64,000 nt of DNA from Rhinopithecus roxellana (Eukaryota; Chordata; Mammalia; Primates; Cercopithecidae). The stretch covers positions 64,231,315-64,295,314 of the forward strand of contig NC_044566.1 in the NCBI RefSeq assembly GCF_007565055.1. Direction: 5' to 3'. A model generated the notes under the pieces. That model was not told the origin of the DNA. It did no database searches and saw only the letters and a program-made list of their open reading frames with translations. Positions 55,363 through 64,000 of this stretch are shown in pieces (positions within the stretch are counted from its first letter, which is position 1; each line of letters starts with the position of its first letter). The position numbers and the translations under genes were made by a program.

Positions 55363-55699
55363 TAAAGCCTGTGTTTTACAAATTTAAATAATGAAATGGT
55401 TTGCCAATATACTTACCAAGATTTGATCTTAAGTGAGACAGAACTGGGAAATAGAACCTTCAAGCTGAAAAGATCCTTAGACACCACCTACCACAATCCT
55501 AGAGAAGCATTGTTACTGCCAGTAGCATCTTGTAGCACCTGTTGACCCTGGAGACTTAATGGATTTGGAAGGCAAAACCTCTAAACACTTAAAATTTTAG
55601 CTATTAATATTATTTTCATGATAGAGAAGAATTTAGGAAAACTCAAGAAGGGAAAGTCTATTACCTCAAATAAATAAGCTGTTTAGATTGGTTCAAGCT
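55363..55699. other. Unassigned non-coding sequence
   Basis: No gene or repeat recognised. Confidence 0.4.
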
Positions 55700-55985
55700 G
55701 TTTGCCGACTTTTAAAGCATGTGGTGGCCGGGCATGGTGGCTCATGCCTGTAATCTCAGCACTTTGGGATGCTGAGGTGGGAGGATCGCTTGAGCCTAGG
55801 AGTTTGAAACCAGCCTGAGAAACATAGTGAGACCCCATCTCTACAACAAATAAAAATTTTAAAAAAATTTAAAATAAAATTAAATAAAGCATGTGGCTTT
55901 GGGAAAGTTACTACAGTTTCTATACTAAGTTTTCTTCATTTATAAAATTAGGATAATCAAGTATCCCAGGATTGCTACAAAGACT
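55700..55985 (+). mobile_element. MIR, sense, split by a FLAM
   Basis: MIR text resumes after the FLAM with ctttgggaaagttactac, then cttcatttataaaattagg and ccaggattgctacaaagac. The host MIR left part is poor. Confidence 0.5.
55725..55885 (+). repeat. FLAM (free left Alu monomer), sense, 11-bp TSD
   Basis: Left monomer ggccgggcatggtggctcat to ccccatctctacaac, then an A/T-rich tail. The TSD aaagcatgtgg is perfect at 55714-55724 and 55886-55896. The 'ggaggatcgcttgagcctag' wording is old. Confidence 0.92.
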
Positions 55986-56155
55986 GTAACAATATTCATC
56001 TTCTTTATTTTTAACATATTGAGTTCCACAGTCAACTAGAATTGAATGAGGTTTAAGACTCTGATCCCACCCAAGAAAGAGCATATGGTTATAAAGAAGG
56101 ACCCAAAAGGACCGTATTTATGAGCAACTTTGATTGTGTAAGAAAATTCTATAGC

Positions 56156-56439
56156 GGGCTGGGCCTGGTGGCTCACGCCTGTAATCACAGCAATTTGGGA
56201 GGTTGAGACGGGCAGATCATCTGAGGTCAGGAGTTCGAGACCAGCCTGGCCAACATGGTGAAATCCCGTCTCTACTAAAAATACAAAAATTAGCCAGGTG
56301 TGGCGGCATACGCCTGTTGTCCCGGCTGCTCGGGAGGTTGAAGCAGGAGAATCGCTTGAACCTGGGAGGCAGAGGTTGCAGCGAGCCAAGATTGCACCAG
56401 TGCACTCCAGCCTCGGCGACGAGAGTGAACTCCATCTCA

Positions 56440-56471
<32 letters not shown>

Positions 56472-56478
56472 AGAAAAT
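56156..56478 (+). repeat. AluS-type SINE, sense
   Basis: Starts gggctgggcctggtggctc; tail (aaaag)n-like to 56478. Imperfect flanking repeat aagaaaattctatag / aaagaaacttcaatag. Confidence 0.94.
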
Positions 56479-57224
56479 AAAGAAACTTCAATAGTACATT
56501 TCCCACAGTCTGATAAAATGCTGGATTAAATGAAACCCAGTTAGATGTGGTTATAGGCACTGAGAGGAAAGAGATGTAGAAGGAAAAATTCTTGTCCCTA
56601 AGGAACTTAGCATCAAATTAAGGATACATAAAAGTGTCAAACTCACTACAGAGCATGCAGTTTGAGACCAGTGCCTTATGAATAACATAAAGCACTGTAG
56701 GAGCTGGAGGGGAGAGAAGATGGTCTGCTGGAGAGAGTAGACCGGCCATCAGCTCCCACTGGGCGCTAGTTCCAAGACAGAGCTAGGACTCCAGTGCCCT
56801 TATTGTGACAGATTGTCCCCTACCTGTTTCCTGGCCTGACATCACCACATCATCCATCCATTGTACAACTACAAACGAGAACATCCAGATTTAAGTAGGG
56901 GTCATAATAAAGTGTGCATTTTGTGTTCACTTAAAACTGTGTCACTTAATTGCACGGCTGAGTCTCAACCCTGCTGGTCCTTCAACAACCCCGCCCTGGC
57001 CTTCCCATACACTGCACATCACTGCATTTAGTTGCCTATAATTGTTTTGCTTCTGGTGGTGGTTCCTAACATGAGCTTAAAGCAACATGAACAGCAGCTG
57101 CTGCCCATGCCTTCACTAATGTCATGAAACTCGGAGAAACCATGAGATTTCAGGCTATGGCTGTTTGCCATTTCATAACACAAAATACCAAATTCTGCGG
57201 AGCCGCATCTGCCTTCTTCTCCAC

Positions 57225-57302
57225 CATAACCTCTGTGCTTAGGACGGTCACCGGACATGGTAGAAACCTGACAAACCTTTGTTGAGTGGGTAAACGAATG
57301 GT
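57225..57302 (+). mobile_element. L2 3' end, sense
   Basis: cctctgtgcttaggacggtc, acatggtagaaacctgacaa and ctttgttgagtgggtaaacg are an L2 3' end. Confidence 0.65.
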
Positions 57303-57424
57303 TGTCAGCACACTTATTAAAAATTTTTCCACAAGAAGTAACAAACAACAAACTGTCTAATCATATAATAAATTCTATGCCTTGAAAAATGCATAGAACA
57401 ATTTGGGGCTTCAAGAAGATGTTT

Positions 57425-58735
57425 TTGAAAAGCTGATCTCAATCAGACTGAAAAATGAGCAAAAGATCTGAATAGACATTTTTCAAAAGAAGACATACAA
57501 ATGGCCTCCAGGTATATGAAAAAGTGCTCAATGTCACTAATCATCAGAGAAATGCAAATCAAAACTGCAATGAGATTTCATCTCACCCAGGTTATAATGG
57601 CTTTGATAAAAAAGACAGGAAATATGCCGGGCACAGTGGCTCATGCCTGTAATCCCAGCACTTTGGGAGGCCGAGACAGGCGGATCACAAGGTCAGGAGA
57701 TCAAGACCATCCTGGCTAACACGGTGAAACCCTGTCTCTACTAAAAATACAAAAAATTAGCCAAGTGTGGTGGTGGCGCCTATAGTCCCAGCTACTCGGG
57801 AGGCTGAGGCAGGAGAATGGCATGAACCTGGGAGGCGGAGCTTACAGTGAGCTGAGATCTCGCCACTGCACTCCAGCCTGGGCGACAGAGTGAGACTCCA
57901 TCTCAAAAAACAAAACAAAACAACACAAAATGGGGAATAATGAAGGTTGGCAAGTATTTTGAGAAAGCAGAGCCCTCATATACTGTTGGTGGGAATGTAA
58001 ATTAGTACAACCACTATGGTGAACAGTATGCTGGTTCCTAACAAAACTGAAAATAGAACTGCACTATGATCCAGAAATCCCACTACTGGACATTTATCCA
58101 AAAGAAAGGAAATCAATATATTGAAGAGATGTTTCCATTTTCATGTTTATTGCAGCACTATGCACAACAGCCAAAATATGGAATAAAACTAAGTGCCCAT
58201 CAATAAATGGTTAAGGAAAACGTGGTGTATACATAACGGCATATTAGCCAGCCATAAAAAAGAAGAAAGTCCTGTCATTTGCAGCAACATAGATGGAAGT
58301 GGAAGTCATCATGTTAAATGAAATAATCCAGGCACAGGAAGACAAATATGGTATGTTCTTACTCAGACGTGGGATCCTATGAAAATAGAGAGTAAATTGG
58401 TGATTACCAGAGGCTAGGAAGAGCAGGAGTGGGGGCCATGAAGACAGGTTGATTAATGAGTACAAATATACAGTTTGCTAGAAGAAATAAGACCTAGTAT
58501 TTGATAAATCAGTAGGGTGACTATAGTTTACAATCATTTATTGTATATTTCAAAAATATAAGAGAATAATTCAAATGTTTCTAGCATAAAGAGAAGATGA
58601 ATATTTAAGGTGATGGATATTCTAATTACCCCAATTTGATCTTTACAAATTAAATGAGTGTACTAACATGTGCCCCCAAAATATTTACATCTATTATATA
58701 TCAATTTAAAAAAATCATTTGTATAAATATACATA
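57425..58735 (+). mobile_element. L1 (L1PB/L1MA-like) 3' half, sense, 5'-truncated and split by AluY
   Basis: gaccttttctcaaaag-like ORF2 start (ttcaaaagaagacatacaa), gcaaatcaaaactgcaatg, then after the Alu actgttggtgggaatgtaaa, tttattgcagcactatgcac and the 3' UTR (gattaccagaggctagg; gatcccatctttacaaatta-like). The open frame is broken. Confidence 0.92.
57626..57930 (+). repeat. AluY, sense, inside L1
   Basis: gccgggcacagtggctcatg, AluY-like ggagatcaagaccatcctgg; tail (caaaa)n to 57930. Interrupts the L1 ORF2 end. Confidence 0.95.
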
Positions 58736-59020
58736 CCTGCACACAATCCGTGACAATTTAATATCAACCACTTCTGGAATCAGCAATGCTGTCAGACATT
58801 GAACAGTGGAACTAATATGGGAATTCAAGGAAGTACATAATTCATAAATAAATAAAATCTAAGGGACCTTGGATGAGACAATAAAGACAGATGATGAACT
58901 GTGGAGTGGTGCTAACCCTGGAAGTGGAGTTGAAGAATCAAAAATAAAATAAAATAAATAATAATAACTGATCTTATGAAAGTGAGAGGCTGAAATCAGC
59001 CACGTGAAAGAATCATTACA
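58736..59020. other. Unassigned, with (AAAAT)n at 58940-58965
   Basis: A short aaaat/aataa repeat. No gene. Confidence 0.45.
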
Positions 59021-59304
59021 GGACAGGCATGGTGGCTCACACCTGTAATCTCAGCACTCTGGGATGCCAAGGTGGGAGAATCGCTTGAGCCCAGGAGTTT
59101 GAGAGCAGCCTGGGTAATGTTGTGAGATCCCCACCTCTACAAAAAATGTTCAAATAGCCAGGCATGGTGGCGTGTGCCTGTAGTCCCAGCTACTCGGGAT
59201 GCTGAGGTGGGAGGATGGCTTGAGTCCAGGAGGTCAAGGCTGCAGTGAACCATGATCACTCACGCCACTGCACTCCAGCCTGGGCAACAGAGACTCTCTC
59301 TCTC

Positions 59305-59333
<29 letters not shown>
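59021..59333 (+). repeat. AluJ-type SINE, sense, long pure A tail
   Basis: ggacaggcatggtggctcac start; J-type 'tgggaggatggcttgagtcc'; 29-bp pure A tail (59305-59333), long for such an old element. Confidence 0.93.
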
Positions 59334-59336
<3 letters not shown>

Positions 59337-60129
59337 TTATTATAAGAAAAACTGCAAAATTATTTGCATGAAATAAAAAGAAGGAAAATAATGAGCAACG
59401 TAAGGTTAAAATAACATTGCAACCCCATGGAAGCAAGAGAAATGGAAATTATTAATAAATGGACCACATGTAAGGGAACGCTGTGGTTCTATTACAGAGA
59501 TTACAGAGAGCAATTTAGGAGAGCCAGGCACTGGGGGCAAGAGGGAAATGAAACGAAAACTGAAGGGATTTGTTTAGGAAGAAAAATGAAAACAGATAAA
59601 AGGTGTTCATTTCAAAGCTTCCCTCTTTCCCAGCATTTTTCTGAAGCAGAGTTTGAAAAGAAAGCAAAATAACTGCAAAGCAATACAGCGGCACGAGTTC
59701 ACTGACGCAGAGCTAGGAATGACGTTCAGAGATCCGCCAGCCCCGCCTCCCGTTCTGGGTCACCTGGCTCCTTGACAGCCCTGAAAGCTGCCTGTGCAAA
59801 TCTCCAGGCATGTTATTCCCATGAGCGGGGACGTGTGGCACTGACAAAGGGACTTATACACCTTTGAAGTATCCTGGGAGACCACACTCATATTCCACAC
59901 ACGCTCATGAGTCACTGAGCAGCCACACTGGAAATACGTGGCACCGTCTCATTCCATATTTGACCAAAACCAGTGGTTACCCAGCTCAGCCGATCACTTT
60001 ATTTTTTTAACCAAACCTAATGCAGAATGACGTTCAGGTGTTTCCAAGGATCAAATCCACTCCCATTGGGAGAAGCTTCCTTCAAGGCCCTAGAGGTTCC
60101 GGCTCCATTTCTTAATACGGATAGGACCT
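59334..60129. other. Unassigned non-coding sequence
   Basis: An 81-codon frame (59427-59672) starting MEAREMEIINKWTT has charged, protein-like text but no family. Confidence 0.35.
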
Positions 60130-60270
60130 AGGGTGAATCACCGTCCTGTTCTGAGATGTGGCTTCCTTAGGTGTAAAGGTTGCAAGTGCTCTGCAGATCA
60201 CATTAAATAATTGTGCGAACATGCTCTAAACACTCTAAACACGCATTAGCATGTGTTCTGAAAAGCGATA
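60130..60270 (+). mobile_element. MIR remnant, sense
   Basis: gatgtggcttccttaggtgt, agatcacattaaataattgt and agcatgtgttctgaaaagc resemble the MIR end. Confidence 0.45.
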
Positions 60271-60334
60271 ACTGTGATGTTATGTGTGCCTAAAGAGGGT
60301 AACTAAAAATAGAGGCGTGGCCCCGCTGCTTGAA

Positions 60335-60690
60335 TGCCTGCTGTTCTCATGACTCGCTTGTGTCAATGCACTGCAGCAAAACCACCACAGAGACAGCTCC
60401 GAACCTCTGCCTTGGGATCCGGCTGCCATGTAAGAAACTCAGGGTAAACCACCAAGTGCTGGGGGCCATGAGTAGTTGACCCAAAAGGAAGAGAAGGCAC
60501 CTGAAGTCCAGCCCAGCCCAGCTTCCAGCTGAGTTGCACAAGACACCAAGACACCTCATGTAAGAACAGCAGAAACCACCCAGCTGAGCCCCACAAACCC
60601 ACAGAGTCACGAGAAATAATAAATTATGGCTTTTTAAACCAGTAAGTCTTGAAACACTTGTTAAGACAGCAGCAGATGACTTAAACGACT
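60335..60690 (+). mobile_element. MLT1-type MaLR LTR, sense
   Basis: ggatccggctgccatgtaag, ccacccagctgagccccaca, gagaaataataaattatgg and ttttaaaccagtaagtcttg, then ttaagacagcagcagatga, follow the MLT1 LTR to its 3' end. The polyadenylation signal is at 60614-60625. Confidence 0.8.
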
Positions 60691-62005
60691 CTAAAAGAAA
60701 AGTTCTAAAAAGGTTTCCATGGCAGACAAAACTCTGCACCTTTTTCATGGGAGGCTCTGAACAGCACAGTCATCGTTCTATCGTATAATGACTCCTTTGG
60801 TGTATGCGGATGAACCAATCAGTCTTGTTGTTTTACTGGTGGGAAGAAGGAAGGAAAGAAAAGAAGGAAGAAAAGTACCCACTGGGCCCTGGGATTGCTC
60901 AGATCTGCCAGCTTCAGTCACTTTTCCCAATCCTCAGCCCAAGCTCCACAAACATTTGACTTCTTTTAAACGCAAACTAAGATTTTTAGCATCTTCTATT
61001 TTTTATTCATATTATGCCTTGCTCATAAGGGCATTCACTGAAATAGTTACTCAGCTTACTACAGAAGAGGATCGAGAACAGTCCTGGAGACTTGAACTAA
61101 ACCTGTTAACTCCAAAGAAGCTAGAGACTTCTCGTGCCAGACGCCATTTCTCTTTGCTCTCCTCGGAGCTGCCATCACACCCTGCCTGTATTACAACCTG
61201 GCTTAGAAAGGGTCTGCTGCTTGGTTCTGTCATCCTCAGACTTTCCAAGTACCCGCTGCTCCTCTGCACTTGAACCCACCTTGTGTTCTCCACCCATCTC
61301 GAGCGGTCAGCTCCTGACACCATCTGCCACGCGCAGTCCTGCTGATGAGATGCTAAGGAAATTATACGTGTGTGATGGAATGTCAGGGTGTTGGTCAAGC
61401 TCTAGTTTCCCAGACAGGAGCAAGATGGAGTTGGTCCACAGTGAGCAGAACAAGGTAAGTAACAAGAGGGAAGGACGGCTGCTAATCAGAAACACCTTAA
61501 GGACACCTAGGCTGGAGGCAGGCTGCCCTCTCACTGTGCTTTGTACGTTTTAGGGTGTGTAAAAAAGTGTCAGCTGTCTAAACAGAGGAGCTACTATTTC
61601 CAGGTGCAGAAATTCCCCAGGAGATAGTCTTTTACGATGACAATCCTTATTCTTAAACTTTTTGCTTCCTCCCATCCATACCTGGGTCCACACTGCATCA
61701 CAAATAAGAGACCAAAAAGATTCATGATTAGAAACACTTTGTAATCAGCATCATAGATGTGAATTTTGGGGACAGAATTAGTCACACATGATAAGTGGAA
61801 CCTGACACTGCATTTCAGAGGTGATAAAAAGGCCAGAAATTTGTATCAGAAAGAGTTGATCTTCTTTAGAGAGTTCATTAAGAACAACCAGTAGCCTCAA
61901 GTAGAAGTGAGATTTGGTGAGTGTCACCATACACTGCTTCATCTCTGCAGAGCTGTGGATCCCTTGGTAAACCTAATTAATGCTGCAGACACGATCACTT
62001 AAAAC
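60691..62005. other. Unassigned; purine tract at 60845-60875
   Basis: Short gaagg/gaaag tract. Frames on both strands (60788-61273, 61051-61398) overlap and lack domains. A donor-like aag/gtaagt lies at 61454/61455 without support. Confidence 0.4.
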
Positions 62006-62016
62006 ATGCATATGAG

Positions 62017-62502
62017 GTCTGGGCGCAGTGGCTCACGCCTGTAATCCCAGCACTTTGAGAGGCCTAGACAGGCGGATCACCTGAGGTCAGGAGTTTGAGA
62101 CCAGCCTGGCCAACATGGTGAAACCCCCATCTCTACCAAAAATACAAAAATTAGCTGGGCATGGTGGTGGGCCCCTGTAGTCCCAGCTACTCCAGAGGCT
62201 GAGGCAGGAGAATCGCTTGAACCCAAGAGGTGGAGGTTGCAATGAGCTGAGATCGGGACACTGTGCTCTAGCTTGGGTGACAGAGTGAGATCCCATCTTG
62301 AAAAAAATAATAATTTTTAAAAATACAAAATTAGCCAGGTGTGGTGACAGGCACCTGTAATCCCAGCTACTCAGGAGGCTGAGGCAGGAGAATCACTTGA
62401 ACCCAGGAGATGGAGGTTTCAGTGAGCTGAGATTGTGCCACTGCACTCCAACCTGGGCAACAGAGTGAGACTCTGTCTCGAGAAAAAAAATAAAGAAGAA
62501 AA
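62017..62502 (+). repeat. Trimeric Alu (dimer plus extra right monomer) inside one TSD
   Basis: A regular AluS dimer (62017-62305) is followed, after ataataatttttaaaaatac, by another right monomer (62320-62482) in the same orientation. The perfect 11-base duplication atgcatatgag lies at 62006-62016 and 62503-62513, outside the whole array, so the array behaves as one insertion or was expanded after insertion. Confidence 0.92.
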
Positions 62503-62529
62503 ATGCATATGAGCATAGAGACATAGCCT

Positions 62530-62829
62530 TTTTTTTTTTTTCCTAGAGGTGGAATCTTGCTCTGTGACCCAGGCTGGAGTGTAGTGGTGTAATCTTGGCT
62601 CACTGCAACCTCCGGCTCCTGGGTTCAAGCAATTCTCCTGCTTCAGCCTCACAAGTAGCTGGGACTACAGGTGTGCACCGTCATGCCTGGCTAATTTTTG
62701 CTTTTTTAGTAGAGATGGGGGTTTCACCATGTTGACCAGGCTGGTCTCGAACTCCTGACCTCAGGTGATCTACCCACCTCAGCCTCCCAAAGTGCTGGGA
62801 TTACAGTCGTGAGCCACCATGCCCGGCCT
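62530..62829 (-). repeat. AluS-type SINE, antisense, inverted next to the trimer
   Basis: T tail 62530-62541, 5' end catgcccggcc at 62829. Flanking gacatagcctttt / gacatagactttt (62520-62532, 62830-62842). Only about 27 bp separates it from the trimer in opposite orientation. Confidence 0.94.
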
Positions 62830-62989
62830 GACATAGACTTTTGTAAACAATTTCACAGAACTCATGAGCAAAAAGTCCATTCTTGAGCCTTCACTGCCAG
62901 ACCATGGATTCCAGATCAAGAATTTCTTGCATGATGACTCAGGTAAGGGGAAAATGGGACTCCAGTCTTATCCAGTTCTGCATGCATTA

Positions 62990-63130
62990 GTTTTGCATCT
63001 TGGACACCTCACCTAACAAATGTATTTTGGTCACCTCAACTGTCGAACAGGGATCAAAACACTTGTATTTCAAGGATTGTTGTGAAGCTGAAAATTAAAT
63101 GGAGAAGATACATCTGACAGAACATTATCT
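62990..63130 (+). mobile_element. MIR, sense
   Basis: atcttggacacctcacctaa, caactgtcgaacagggatca, aaggattgttgtgaagctga and acattatctgcacagaaatg follow MIR. Confidence 0.6.
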
Positions 63131-63784
63131 GCACAGAAATGAATGTAAAAGTCATGGCTGAATATAAAGCTGAAATGTGTCTATGAGTTGTAAGTAGGCA
63201 TTCACTTCGCTAATGGAGTCCAGACTGTATTTCTAACAGTCACTGTTAACCACAGAACATAACATCTATAGGTCAATCAAATGGCGACTGACATCACACC
63301 TGGAAGAACTGGGTCTAAGGGACCACCTCAGCAGCTCACTTCGGTTCTGCTGGGATGATTGCAAAGAGCAGAAATAGAAAGTGAGTAGGTGGCCCTTACC
63401 CCCTTTGGGGGACTCTTGGCTGTGATGGTGAAATGAAACAATATCATTGTTAAGAGCTTGACCAACAAGAAAGATAACCTGACTTTGTGAAAAACTGGAG
63501 AAAAGGGGCTAAGCTCATAGGGTTAGGATATCTCACAGGGGCTTTTGCACAATGGCAGCCAGACTTGGGGCCAACCACTGTGTCCTTCCCTTCATCCCAC
63601 GTAAAAACCCTCTCTCAGCTTCAATTAGTTGTATCACATTTTTGCTTTATTTTACATTTCTTCTCCTTCAGGAAGCCATAACTACTGTTTACCCCATATC
63701 CTCAGAGAGTATCATGCCATTGCATTCCATCTAATGACTTGCTGACATGTGCACTGAATATTTTGATATTCCTGGTGTCCCAAA
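63131..63784. other. Unassigned non-coding sequence
   Basis: Nothing recognised. Confidence 0.4.
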
Positions 63785-63865
63785 TTAAAATGTAGTGTTC
63801 TTGAAGGTGGAACCTATGTTCAAGTTTTAACACATAACCCCAAGCATTGTGTCCAGTGGCAGGGA
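63785..63865 (+). mobile_element. L2 3' end remnant
   Basis: aaatgtagtgttcttgaagg and acataaccccaagcattgtg weakly match the L2 3' end. Confidence 0.4.
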
Positions 63866-64000
63866 CTGACCATCTCCATACCCACTGGGGCCCATGGGAT
63901 CTGATCTCCAACTGTTATAATTTATAGTTATATAAGAAGCTACTCCAGTGCAACTAGCTGCTCCCACCTCAAAAAGCTTGAAGATCTGAGTCACACTGAA

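Noticed and set aside
60347..60748. 133-codon minus-strand frame with a hydrophobic stretch
   Set aside because: Lies antisense to an MLT1-type LTR, which explains the sequence.

Overview
This window looks like primate, almost certainly catarrhine and most likely Old World monkey, nuclear DNA. About 27 Alu elements, primate L1, MaLR and ERV LTRs, MADE1, MER5-type, MIR and L2 fossils are interleaved throughout. The youngest Alus (4061-4382, 9430-9760, 36527-36852) are AluY-like and share a 5' end reading ggcttgagccaccgcgcc rather than the usual ggcgtgagcc. From memory this variant is typical of cercopithecoid AluY lineages, so the species-group call is an inference.

I found no functional protein-coding gene, no tRNA, rRNA or snRNA, no CRISPR and no CpG island. 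The window reads as intergenic or deep-intronic sequence. The only protein-like sequences are fossils: L1 ORF1/ORF2 remnants (4496-4696, 25518-25927, 57425-58100), an antisense retroviral gag capsid fragment split by an Alu (26165-26960), and an antisense retroviral pol integrase region with frameshifts and a lost catalytic residue (31330-32800). Long open frames elsewhere (5531-6193, 7400-8089, the His-rich frames at 8000-8890, 41754-42281) are chance or repeat-derived.

Layout. 0-10 kb: AluJ, an ancient LINE-like element broken by an old L1 that was itself hit by two Alus, a 680-bp TG-rich minisatellite, and a young AluY. 10-20 kb: MaLR LTR, MADE1, an Alu split by a CCAAT-rich ERV1 LTR, MIR, L2 and L1M pieces. 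20-33 kb: AluS in an old L1-like segment, an L1PA/PB 3' end, ERV gag, an ERV LTR end, a 203-bp direct duplication 1200 bp apart, and ERV pol. 33-48 kb: partial Alus, ancient LINE copies, a young AluY, a 1.5-kb antisense L1M and probable LTR pieces. 48-64 kb: more Alus, several of them structurally odd (internally deleted, internally duplicated, FLAM, trimeric), a second local duplication of about 145 bp, a second MADE1, a sense L1 3' end split by AluY, an MLT1 LTR, and an inverted Alu pair at the right edge.

No new gene system is visible. The points most worth following are the two non-tandem local duplications, the trimeric Alu within a single target-site duplication next to an inverted Alu, the lineage-specific AluY insertions, and the two MADE1 hairpins (the element type from which the miR-548 family arose). 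Subfamily names were assigned from memory of consensus sequences. Names marked uncertain need RepeatMasker/Dfam.
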